From the NCBI RefSeq assembly GCF_051857535.1, contig NZ_JBPZGY010000001.1:248001-312000 (forward strand): 64,000 bases of DNA, in the 5' to 3' direction. This document shows positions 25,771-32,880 of the stretch, piece by piece. The position numbers were made by a program, and so were the translations under genes. This stretch comes from Roseateles_B sp051857535 (GTDB lineage: Bacteria; Pseudomonadota; Gammaproteobacteria; Burkholderiales; Burkholderiaceae_C). Position 1 is the stretch's first letter. Each line of letters begins with the position of its first letter. The notes beneath the pieces are model-generated. The model did not search any database. It was given only the letters and a program-made list of their open reading frames with translations, and had not been told where the DNA came from.

Positions 25771-25817
25771 TGGTCCCATTGATGTGCATGGAATTGGATC
25801 TTTCATCGTACCAATTC
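25771..25817. promoter_or_regulatory. Probable operator of the MocR-type regulator
   Basis: GAATTGG (25791-25797) and CCAATTC (25811-25817) form a perfect inverted repeat. The motif TTGGTCC at 25771-25777 is a further direct copy of TTGGATC (25794-25800), and GTACCAA (25808-25814) is an inverted one. This mix of direct and inverted copies is usual for MocR-type operators. It overlaps the divergent promoters. Confidence 0.6.
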
Positions 25818-25864
25818 AGATCCTATGCTGAGCTTTCCTGCCTTAGACCGCTGCCCATCACCGC

Positions 25865-26482
25865 ATGTACACCCCCAAGCATTTCCTGCTCGACGACGCC
25901 GCGCTGCAGCGCCAACTGGTCGAGGAGCATCCTCTGGCCCTGCTGGTCGCTGCCGACGCTCAGGACCCCGCCGCCCCGCCGCTGGCCCTGCATCTGCCCA
26001 TGGTTTGGGTGGAGGAGGGCGGGCACTCCTGGCTGGAAGGGCATCTGGCCCGTGGCAACCCGCACCTTGGCAGCCTGGTCGAAGGGCAGGCCGTGCGCCT
26101 GGTCTTCACAGGCCCGGACGCCTATGTCTCGCCGTCCCTCTACGCCAGCCCGCTCAACGTCCCGACCTGGAACTACATGGCCCTGGAGCTTGCGGGCACG
26201 CTGCAGTTCGTGGACGAAGCCATGGCCAAGGACCGGCTGCTCAAGCGCCTGATCCAGCCGCGCGATCCGGCCTATGTGCAGCAATGGCTGGGCCTGCCGG
26301 AGGATTTCCAGCAGCGCTTGCTTGGCGCCATCGTGGGCCTGCGCGTGCGTGTGCAGGCCGTCCAGGCCAAGGCCAAGCTCAGCCAGAACCGCGCGGATGC
26401 CGAGCGCCAGCGCCTGATCGGGCATTTCGAGGCGGGCGCGTCGCCCGCCATGGCGCGCTGGATGCGCCAGCTGGGCCTGTGA
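25865..26482 (+). CDS. FMN-binding PaiB-type protein
   Basis: 205 residues with the split-barrel FMN-binding fold. Family landmarks are MYTPKHF at the start, LPMVW, AYVSPSLYASPLNVPTWNYM in the middle and the closing KLSQNR motif. Bacillus PaiB is described as a negative regulator of sporulation and degradative enzyme genes, acting with the acetyltransferase PaiA. Direct DNA binding is not established for most homologues, and an oxidoreductase-like activity is possible. A GNAT acetyltransferase gene overlaps its stop codon here, echoing the paiA-paiB pairing, although the acetyltransferase looks RimJ/RimL-like. Control by the divergent MocR gene is likely. A TATGCT box at 25823-25828 could be the -10. 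Confidence 0.88.
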   Translation: MYTPKHFLLDDAALQRQLVEEHPLALLVAADAQDPAAPPLALHLPMVWVEEGGHSWLEGHLARGNPHLGSLVEGQAVRLVFTGPDAYVSPSLYASPLNVPTWNYMALELAGTLQFVDEAMAKDRLLKRLIQPRDPAYVQQWLGLPEDFQQRLLGAIVGLRVRVQAVQAKAKLSQNRADAERQRLIGHFEAGASPAMARWMRQLGL

Positions 26483-27117
26483 TGTCCCGCCTCCCTTTGC
26501 CAACGTCCTCGACCCAAACCATGACAAGACCTGACCCCCTGGCCATCCGCCCCGTCACCCTCACCGGCCGCCTCGTGCAGCTCGAACCCCTGAGCCTGGA
26601 CCATGTGGAGGGCCTGTGCGAGCAGGGCCTGGATCCGGCGCTGTGGCGCTGGATCCCCACCTGCGTGAGCACGCCCGCCGAGATGCGGGCCTATGTGGAG
26701 GCCGCTCTGGCCGACCAGGCGCGGGGTCAGGCCTTGCCTTTCGTGATCCGCGAGCGCTGCAGTGGCCGCATCGTGGGCAATACCCGCTTCGGCAACATCT
26801 CGGCAGCGGACCGGCGTCTGGAGATCGGCTGGACCTGGGTGGCCGCCAGCCACCAGCGTACGGGTGTCAACACCGAGGCCAAGACCCTGCTGCTCACCCA
26901 TGCCTTCGAGACCCTGGGCGCACATCGCGTCGAGCTCAAGACGGATGCGCTCAATGAGAAGTCGCGCAGCGCGATCGCCCGCATCGGCGCGGTGCAGGAG
27001 GGCATCTTTCGCCGGCACATGATCTGCGCCTCTGGCCGGGTGCGGGACACCGTCTACTTCTCCATCATCGACAGCGAATGGCCCGCCGTGAAGGCGCGGC
27101 TCGCCGCCATGAGCTGA
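26482..27117 (+). CDS. GNAT-family N-acetyltransferase (RimJ/RimL-like)
   Basis: A 211-residue acetyltransferase from ATG 26482, which overlaps the stop of the PaiB gene (TGATG); ATG 26521 would give 198 residues. The domain begins with LTGRLVQLEPLSLDHVEGL. The acetyl-CoA-binding region is seen as RLEIGWTWVAASHQRTGVNT with TEAKTLLLTHAFETLGAHRV, followed by ELKTDALNEKSRSAIARIGA. This is the RimJ/RimL pattern, which acetylates protein N-termini or small molecules. The substrate cannot be predicted. In Bacillus, PaiA (a spermidine acetyltransferase) sits with PaiB, so polyamine acetylation is one possibility, though this subfamily differs. Confidence 0.88.
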   Translation: MSRLPLPTSSTQTMTRPDPLAIRPVTLTGRLVQLEPLSLDHVEGLCEQGLDPALWRWIPTCVSTPAEMRAYVEAALADQARGQALPFVIRERCSGRIVGNTRFGNISAADRRLEIGWTWVAASHQRTGVNTEAKTLLLTHAFETLGAHRVELKTDALNEKSRSAIARIGAVQEGIFRRHMICASGRVRDTVYFSIIDSEWPAVKARLAAMS

Positions 27118-27286
27118 AAGGGCTCGGCAGCGCTCGGTGCTGCCTGAGCAGGGAGGCTGGGGCGCGCGATTGCGGCGGTAAATGGGGAGGCCCGCGAAGC
27201 GGGACGGAGGACACGATGCAATCGCATGCCCCGCCTGCCTGCGACGCGCGATCCAGTGCCGTTCGCCGCAACTTCGCGCCCAATGA

Positions 27287-27309
27287 AAAGCCCGCATGTC
27301 GCGGGCTTT
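27287..27309 (-). terminator. Terminator of the ETF-QO gene
   Basis: Perfect 9-bp stem AAAGCCCGC / GCGGGCTTT with a 5-base loop; a run of T follows on the minus strand. It lies 21 bases past the ETF-QO stop and may also stop the converging GNAT transcript. Confidence 0.82.
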
Positions 27310-27330
27310 CGCTTGAGGATCAGGGCTTGA

Positions 27331-29016
27331 TCACATGCCCGCGTAGTTCGGCCCGCCACCACCTTCCGGCGTGATCCAGACGATGTTCTGCGTCGGGTCT
27401 TTGATGTCGCAGGTCTTGCAGTGCACGCAGTTCTGGGCGTTGATCTGCAGACGCTCGCTGTTGTCCTCGTTCTTCACGAACTCGTAGACGCCGGCCGGGC
27501 AGTAGCGGCTTTCGGGGCCGGCGAAGCGGGCGAGGTTGACCTTCACTGGCACCGCGTCGTCCTTGAGCGTCAGGTGCACCGGCTGGTCTTCCGCGTGGTT
27601 GGTGTTGGAGATGAACACCGAGGACAGGCGGTCGAAGGTCAGCTTGCCGTCGGGCTTGGGGTAGTCGATCTTGGCGCACTCGGCGGCGGGGCGCAGGTAG
27701 ACGTGGTCCGGCAGCTCGCGGTGGATGGTCCAGGGCGGGCTCTTGAAACCCAGCTTGGGCAGCAGCCACTGCTCGATGCCCGTCATCAGCGTGCCGACGG
27801 TATTGCCCTTCTTGAACCACTGCTTGAAGTTGCGCGAGCGGTCCAGCTCCTCGTGCAGCCAGCTCTTCTCGAAGGCGGCGGGGTAGGCGCTCAGCTCGTC
27901 ATGCTGGCGGCCGGCGCTGACGGCCTCGAAGGCGGCCTCGGCGGCCAGCATGCCGGTCTTGATGGCGGCATGGCTGCCCTTGATGCGGGCGGCGTTCAGG
28001 TAGCCGGCATCGCAGCCGACCAGGGCGCCGCCCGGGAAGACCTGCTTGGGCAGGGACAGCAGGCCGCCGGCCGTGATGGCGCGGGCGCCGTAGCCGATGC
28101 GCTTGCCACCCTCGATGTGCGGGCGGATGCTGGGGTGGGTCTTCCAGCGCTGCATTTCCTCGAAGGGCGAGAGCCAGGGGTTCTTGTAGTCCAGGCCGAC
28201 CACATAGCCCAGCGTGACCTTGTTGCCCTCCAGGTGGTAGAGGAAGCCGCCGCCATAGGTCTCGTGGTCCGCGGGCCAGCCGGCGGTGTGCACCACCAGG
28301 CCGGGCTTGGCCTGGGCGGCCGGCACTTCCCACAGCTCCTTGATGCCGATGGCGTAGGACTGCGGATCCTTGCCGGCGTCCAGCTGGTACTTGGCGATCA
28401 GCTGCTTGCCCAGATGGCCGCGGGCGCCCTCGGCGAAGATGGTGTACTTGCCCAGCAGTTCCATGCCCAGCTGGAAGCCATCGTGCGGCTCGCCATTGCG
28501 GCCCACGCCCACATTGCCGGTGGCCACGCCGCGCACGCTGCCGTCGTCACCGTAGACGATCTCGGCGGCCGCGAAGCCGGGGAAGATCTCCACGCCGAGG
28601 GCCTCGGCCTGCTCGCCCAGCCACTTGGTGACCGCGCCCAGCGAGACCACATAGTTGCCGTGGTTGTGGAAGCAGTCGGGGATGAGCCACTGCGGTGTGC
28701 CGCGTGCGCCGTCTTCCGACAGAAACAGCACCTCGTCGCCCGACACTGGCTGGTTCAGCGGCGCGCCCAGCTCCTTCCAGTTCGGGAAGAGCTCGGTGAT
28801 GGCGCGCGGGTCCATCACTGCGCCCGACAGGATGTGCGCACCCGGCTCCGAGCCTTTTTCCAGCACGACCACCGAGAGCTCCTGACCCTTCTCGCTGGCC
28901 AGCTGCTTCAGGCGGATCGCAGTGGACAGGCCGGCCGGGCCGCCGCCCACCACGACCACGTCGTATTCCATGTTCTCGCGTGGGCCGAACTGGGCCAGAA
29001 GTTCTTCGCTGGTCAT
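27331..29016 (-). CDS. Electron-transfer flavoprotein:ubiquinone oxidoreductase
   Basis: 561 residues. The enzyme takes electrons from reduced electron-transfer flavoprotein, produced by acyl-CoA and other dehydrogenases, and passes them to ubiquinone at the inner membrane. The N-terminal FAD motif is YDVVVVGGGPAGLSTAIRL (about 18-36). A second flavin-contact region contains GCDAGYLNAARIKGSHAAIK, and the C-terminal 4Fe-4S site is CVHCKTCDIKDPTQNIVW. ATG 29016 is chosen because GAAGGA precedes it at normal spacing; an ATG at 29091 would add an unrelated tail. The gene stands alone, with its own terminator and a 24-base palindrome upstream that may bind a TetR-type regulator of fatty acid or amino acid breakdown. 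Confidence 0.94.
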   Translation of the reverse strand: MTSEELLAQFGPRENMEYDVVVVGGGPAGLSTAIRLKQLASEKGQELSVVVLEKGSEPGAHILSGAVMDPRAITELFPNWKELGAPLNQPVSGDEVLFLSEDGARGTPQWLIPDCFHNHGNYVVSLGAVTKWLGEQAEALGVEIFPGFAAAEIVYGDDGSVRGVATGNVGVGRNGEPHDGFQLGMELLGKYTIFAEGARGHLGKQLIAKYQLDAGKDPQSYAIGIKELWEVPAAQAKPGLVVHTAGWPADHETYGGGFLYHLEGNKVTLGYVVGLDYKNPWLSPFEEMQRWKTHPSIRPHIEGGKRIGYGARAITAGGLLSLPKQVFPGGALVGCDAGYLNAARIKGSHAAIKTGMLAAEAAFEAVSAGRQHDELSAYPAAFEKSWLHEELDRSRNFKQWFKKGNTVGTLMTGIEQWLLPKLGFKSPPWTIHRELPDHVYLRPAAECAKIDYPKPDGKLTFDRLSSVFISNTNHAEDQPVHLTLKDDAVPVKVNLARFAGPESRYCPAGVYEFVKNEDNSERLQINAQNCVHCKTCDIKDPTQNIVWITPEGGGGPNYAGM

Positions 29017-29108
29017 CGGGTGTCCTTCAGGATTTGTAATGGGCTTTGCCGTCCACGGGGCTCGCCCCGTTTCGGCACAATTGCGGCGCATTCTACTGGG
29101 GCGGTTTG

Positions 29109-29132
29109 AAAATAGAACGATCGTGCTATTTT
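29109..29132. promoter_or_regulatory. Near-perfect 24-bp palindrome upstream of ETF-QO
   Basis: AAAATAGAACGA-TCGTGCTATTTT is symmetric around 29120.5 with one mismatched pair. Its core ACGATCGT and flanking arms look like a TetR-family operator. It lies 93 bases upstream of the ETF-QO start, between divergent genes. Confidence 0.65.
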
Positions 29133-29287
29133 TGTGGTGCCATCCCCTAGAGACGATGCTCTAGCCGGGTGTTGTCCCCGATGGTGTCAGGCGCAGCGGT
29201 GCGCCCGCCAGCCTTCCTGGCAAGGCAGGCGCCAGGGGGGGCCTGCAGGGCTTAACATCCCTCGGCATTGCATGAAGGACATGAGCC

Positions 29288-30070
29288 ATGAGCTACAGCA
29301 TTGATCTGGAAGGGCGGGTGGCCCTGGTGACGGGGGCCAGCAGCGGCCTGGGGGCGCAGTTTGCGCGCACGCTGGCCAAGGCCGGGGCCGGCGTTGTGCT
29401 GGCCGGGCGGCGCATCGAGCGCCTCAAGGACCTGCGCGCCGAGATCGAGGGGGCCGGAGGCGATGCCCATGTGGTGGCCCTGGATGTCACTGACCTTGAC
29501 TCCATCAAGGCTGCCGTCGCCCATGCCGAGACCGAGATGGGCACCATAGACATCCTGGTCAACAACTCCGGCGTGAGCACCACGCAGAAGCTCACCGATG
29601 TCACCGTCAACGACTACGACTTCGTCATGGACACCAATGTGCGCGGGGCCTTCTTCGTCGCGCAGGAGGTGGGCAAGCGCATGCTGGCGCGCGCCCGCGG
29701 CGCGGCGCCAGGCACCTTCACCGGCGGGCGCATCGTCAACATCGCCTCCATGGCCGGCCTGCGCGTGCTCAGCCAGATCGGCGTCTACTCCATGAGTAAG
29801 GCCGCGGTCATCCACATGACCCGCGCCATGGCCTTGGAATGGGGCAAGTTCGGTATCAATGTCAATGCCATCTGCCCCGGCTACATCGACACCGAGATCA
29901 ACCATCACCACTGGAGTACCGAGCAGGGCAGAAAGCTCATCGAGCTGCTGCCGCGCAAGCGCGTGGGCCATCCCCAGGACCTCGACACCACCCTGCTGAT
30001 GCTGTGCGCCAATGAGAGCCATTTCATCAACGGCGCCGTGATCCAGGCGGACGACGGATTCGGGGTGTGA
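29288..30070 (+). CDS. Short-chain dehydrogenase/reductase (FabG-like)
   Basis: A 260-residue classical SDR. The cofactor motif is TGASSGLG (about 15-22), with the arginine pair in LAGRRIERL favouring NADP(H). LVNNSGVS is the NNAG-type structural motif, Ser is in VNIASMAGL, and the catalytic Tyr-Lys pair is YSMSK. The C-terminal GHPQDLDTTLLMLCANESHF and NGAVIQADDG are usual for the class. It may reduce a 3-oxoacyl or other ketone substrate, or act as a hydroxyacyl dehydrogenase in fatty acid breakdown. The latter would suit the divergent ETF-QO gene, but the substrate is not predictable. It is followed 4 bases later by yceH. Confidence 0.88.
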   Translation: MSYSIDLEGRVALVTGASSGLGAQFARTLAKAGAGVVLAGRRIERLKDLRAEIEGAGGDAHVVALDVTDLDSIKAAVAHAETEMGTIDILVNNSGVSTTQKLTDVTVNDYDFVMDTNVRGAFFVAQEVGKRMLARARGAAPGTFTGGRIVNIASMAGLRVLSQIGVYSMSKAAVIHMTRAMALEWGKFGINVNAICPGYIDTEINHHHWSTEQGRKLIELLPRKRVGHPQDLDTTLLMLCANESHFINGAVIQADDGFGV

Positions 30071-30073
30071 TCG

Positions 30074-30703
30074 ATGAGTTTGCGTGACCTGAGCGCCGCC
30101 GAGGCGCGCGTGCTGGCTGTGCTGGTGGAGAAACAGCACACCGTGCCGGACAGCTATCCCCTGTCCCTCAACGCCCTGACCCAGGGTTGCAACCAGAAGA
30201 CCGCGCGCGAGCCGGTGATGAACCTCAGCGAGGCCGAGGTGCTGGAGGCCCTCAACGAGCTCAAGGGCATGAGCCTGGTGCAGGAAGTCAGCGGCAGCCG
30301 TGTGGTGCGTTTCGAGCACAACCTGCGCCGCGTCTACGGCGTGCCGGGGCAGGCCGAGGCCCTGCTGACCGTATTGATGCTGCGTGGCCCGCAGACGGCC
30401 GCCGAGCTGCGGCTCAACAGCGAGCGCCTGCACCGCTTCGCCGACATCTCCTCCGTGGAAGGCTTTCTTGACGAACTGGCCGAGCGCCAGCCGCCACTGG
30501 CCTTGAAGCTGCCGCGGGCGCCCGGTGCGCGCGAGCAGCGCTGGGCGCATCTGCTGGCCGGGCCTGTGCCGGTGGACGCTCAGGCTTCCAGCGCCAGTGC
30601 TGAGGTGCCGCGGCGCGACGAGGAGCTGCAGGCCCTGCGCGCCGAGGTGGATCTGCTCAAGGCCCAGGTGGCGCGCCTCATGGCGGAGCTGGGCCTGGGC
30701 TGA
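30074..30703 (+). CDS. yceH: YceH family protein (UPF0502)
   Basis: A 209-residue protein with two winged-helix-like domains. The signature start is LSAAEARVLAVLVEKQHTVP, followed by YPLSLNALTQGCNQKTARE and, in the second half, LMLRGPQTAAELRLNSERLH. The C-terminal 40 residues form a likely coiled coil (EELQALRAEVDLLKAQVARL). The family is widespread in proteobacteria but has no established biochemical function. ATG 30074 lies 4 bases after the SDR stop, so the two are co-transcribed. Confidence 0.92.
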   Translation: MSLRDLSAAEARVLAVLVEKQHTVPDSYPLSLNALTQGCNQKTAREPVMNLSEAEVLEALNELKGMSLVQEVSGSRVVRFEHNLRRVYGVPGQAEALLTVLMLRGPQTAAELRLNSERLHRFADISSVEGFLDELAERQPPLALKLPRAPGAREQRWAHLLAGPVPVDAQASSASAEVPRRDEELQALRAEVDLLKAQVARLMAELGLG

Positions 30704-31024
30704 CGGGGGTCAGGCCTTGACCTGATCGGAACCGGAGCGCTGACCTCATCGTTTCCCGTGGGGCCGGCCTGCCTTGCTGCGTCGCAGCAAGGCCATGGGC
30801 CAAGTCGGCATCGTGACCGGCTCCGGTGCTCGCCGCGATTGTTGTGAAGACGTTGACATCAATGCGCGGTGGTGTCCTCAAATGCTTGTGGGGGCCAGAC
30901 GAAAAGTGCTCTACTCGTTCCGGCACATTGTTCTGAACAACATGGCTCCTCCGGCATAGTGATCTGCCCCGCAAGTGTTTTGGGGCAGACCTTCTGGGCG
31001 TGCGCCACGATCAGGGGGTGAACA
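30704..31024. other. Intergenic region before the chemosensory operon
   Basis: 321 bases without a credible gene. TCTGCCCC (30963-30970) and GGGGCAGA (30982-30989) form an 8-bp inverted repeat 36 bases before the first chemosensory gene, in promoter or leader position. A TTGACA hexamer lies near 30853 with no good -10 at the right distance, and no clear flagellar sigma-28 promoter was found. Confidence 0.45.
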
Positions 31025-32185
31025 TTGAGCAGCAACACCGACGGAAGACTCCGTACCGGCGTGATGGCCCTCGCCATGGCCCTGGCCCTCATCGGCCTGC
31101 TTGCCGCCGCGGGCGCAGCCTGGTGGTCATGGATGCTGGCGGCCGTGGCGCTTGGGCTGGCCGGCTGGGCCTGGCAGCTTGACCGGCAATGGCGCGGCAG
31201 GCACCGGCAGGAGCTCCTGGACTACCTCGACGGTGAGCGCGCCCTTGGCGAGCGCCTGCTGCCGGTGTGGAGCGGGCACATCGAGTCCTCGCGCTCGCAG
31301 ATGGAGACCGCCGTGTCCGGGCTTGCACAGCGCTTCGGCGCCATCGTGCAGGAGCTTCAGCGCAGCACGCAGCTGACCGAGATGAGCGCGCAGTCCATGA
31401 CCTGCGGGGAGCGCGGCCTGGTGGCTGTGTTCGCTGCTGGCGAGCGCGAGCTGGGCGGCTTGCTGGGGTCCATGAAGTCGGCGATGGGCGGCAAGGCCGT
31501 CATGCTGGGCAAGGTGCGGGAACTGCAGCAGCACATCCAGCGGCTCCAGGACATGGCCGCCGACGTCGCCCGCATCGCGCAGCAGACCAATCTGCTGGCG
31601 CTCAATGCCGCCATTGAGGCTGCGCGGGCCGGTGAGCAGGGCCGCAGCTTCGCGGTAGTGGCCCAGGAAGTGCGCACCTTGTCGGGCCGCTCAGGCGACA
31701 CGGGACGCCTGATGACGGCCACCGTGGCAGCGGTCAGCGAGGCCATCCAGGCGACCTGCCTGGCTGCCGAGCAGTCGGCTGGCGAGGACGAGCGCTCGCT
31801 GCGCCAGTCCGAGGCCGTGATCGAGCAGGTGCTGTCCCAGTTCCGCGAAGCCACCGATGCCCTGGTCCAGTCCTCCAACGAGCTCAAGAGCGGGCGCGAC
31901 TATGTGCAGGGCGAGATTGCCGAGGCCCTGGTGCACCTGCAGTTCCAGGACCGCATCAGCCAGGTCATGACGCATGTGCGCCAGAACATGGAAGGCCTGC
32001 CGCCGCTGCTGGCGCAGAAGCTGGAGCGTTTCGAGCGCGGCGACGGCCTGCAGCCACTGGATGCCGCCGGTCTCCTGGCCGAGCTGGAGCGCAGCTATGC
32101 CATGGCCGACGAGCGCGAACTGCACAAGGCCGGCAAGTCGGCCAAGCCGGCGCCTGCCGCGGCTGACGAGATCACTTTCTTCTGA
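31025..32185 (+). CDS. Methyl-accepting chemotaxis-like protein without a sensor domain
   Basis: A 386-residue receptor-like protein. Two closely spaced hydrophobic helices occupy about residues 12-50, with almost no periplasmic loop, so it cannot sense through a standard ligand domain. The cytoplasmic part has the conserved hairpin tip ARIAQQTNLLALNAAIEAARAGE, where CheA and CheW bind, but the helices around it are shorter and less regular than in normal receptors. The C-terminus ends in EITFF, a tail I associate with this receptor type in Burkholderiales operons. The start is a TTG at 31025 with AGGGGG six bases upstream. It is the first gene of the operon. Confidence 0.8.
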   Translation: MSSNTDGRLRTGVMALAMALALIGLLAAAGAAWWSWMLAAVALGLAGWAWQLDRQWRGRHRQELLDYLDGERALGERLLPVWSGHIESSRSQMETAVSGLAQRFGAIVQELQRSTQLTEMSAQSMTCGERGLVAVFAAGERELGGLLGSMKSAMGGKAVMLGKVRELQQHIQRLQDMAADVARIAQQTNLLALNAAIEAARAGEQGRSFAVVAQEVRTLSGRSGDTGRLMTATVAAVSEAIQATCLAAEQSAGEDERSLRQSEAVIEQVLSQFREATDALVQSSNELKSGRDYVQGEIAEALVHLQFQDRISQVMTHVRQNMEGLPPLLAQKLERFERGDGLQPLDAAGLLAELERSYAMADERELHKAGKSAKPAPAAADEITFF

Positions 32186-32196
32186 GGACTGACAAC

Positions 32197-32565
32197 ATGG
32201 CCAAGACCATCATGGTGGTTGATGACTCTGCCTCTTTGAGGCAGGTGGTGGGCATCGCGCTGCGTGGCGCAGGCTACGAGGTGCTGGAGGGTTGCGACGG
32301 CAAGGACGCCCTGGGCAAGCTGCAGGGCCAGAAGGTCCACCTCATCATCAGCGACGTGAACATGCCGAACATGGACGGCATCAGCTTCGTGAAGGCGGTC
32401 AAGGCCATGCCCGCCTATCGCTTCACGCCGGTGATCATGTTGACCACCGAATCCGCCGAGGCCAAGAAGGCCGAGGGCCAGGCCGCCGGCGCCAAGGCCT
32501 GGGTGGTCAAGCCCTTCCGGCCCGAGGTGATGCTCAACGCCGTCCAGAAGCTGGTGCTGCCTTGA
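32197..32565 (+). CDS. CheY-like single-domain response regulator
   Basis: A 122-residue receiver domain without output domain. The phosphorylation site is Asp53 (ISDVNMP), with Asp9/Asp10 for magnesium, Thr in MLTTES and Lys in VVKPF. Of the CheY family it most resembles those encoded beside a STAS protein and CheA. It lies 11 bases after the receptor-like gene, and its stop overlaps the STAS start (TTGA). It probably receives phosphate from the CheA of this operon. The final target, flagellar motor or other, is unknown since no motor genes are in the window. Confidence 0.9.
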   Translation: MAKTIMVVDDSASLRQVVGIALRGAGYEVLEGCDGKDALGKLQGQKVHLIISDVNMPNMDGISFVKAVKAMPAYRFTPVIMLTTESAEAKKAEGQAAGAKAWVVKPFRPEVMLNAVQKLVLP

Positions 32566-32876
32566 GCGCGACCGCCCGTTGCCTGCATCCGCAAGGCGAG
32601 CTGACCATCTTCCGCGCGGCTGAGCTGAAATCCGAGTGGCTACAGGCCCTGCATGACGCTGACGGCACGCTGGAGCTGGACCTGGCCGGCGTCACCGAAC
32701 TCGACACCGCCGGCCTGCAGCTGCTGATGATGCTCAAGCGCGAGGCCACGGCCCAGGGCCGCCCCCTTCGCCTCCATGGCCACAGCCCTGCCGTGCTGGA
32801 GGTGTTCGAGCTGCTGAACGTGGCTGCCTTCTTCGGTGATCCCCTGATCATGCCCCTGCAAGACGGAGCGAGGTGA
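32562..32876 (+). CDS. STAS-domain protein of the chemosensory operon
   Basis: 104 residues, a single STAS domain as in anti-sigma factor antagonists. The key segment reads LAGVTELDTAGLQLLMMLKR; the residue normally phosphorylated, Ser after Asp, is Thr here (DTAG), which is also seen in chemotaxis-linked STAS proteins. The start is the TTG at 32562, overlapping the CheY stop by four bases, which gives tight coupling. STAS proteins sit beside cheY and cheA in many alternative chemosensory operons, but their role is poorly known. They may compete for phosphate or control a partner-switching output. No anti-sigma kinase is encoded nearby. Confidence 0.82.
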   Translation: MSATARCLHPQGELTIFRAAELKSEWLQALHDADGTLELDLAGVTELDTAGLQLLMMLKREATAQGRPLRLHGHSPAVLEVFELLNVAAFFGDPLIMPLQDGAR

Positions 32877-32880
32877 GCTG

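Noticed and set aside
27421..29109. 562-codon plus-strand frame opposite ETF-QO
   Set aside because: Antisense shadow of a well-supported gene.
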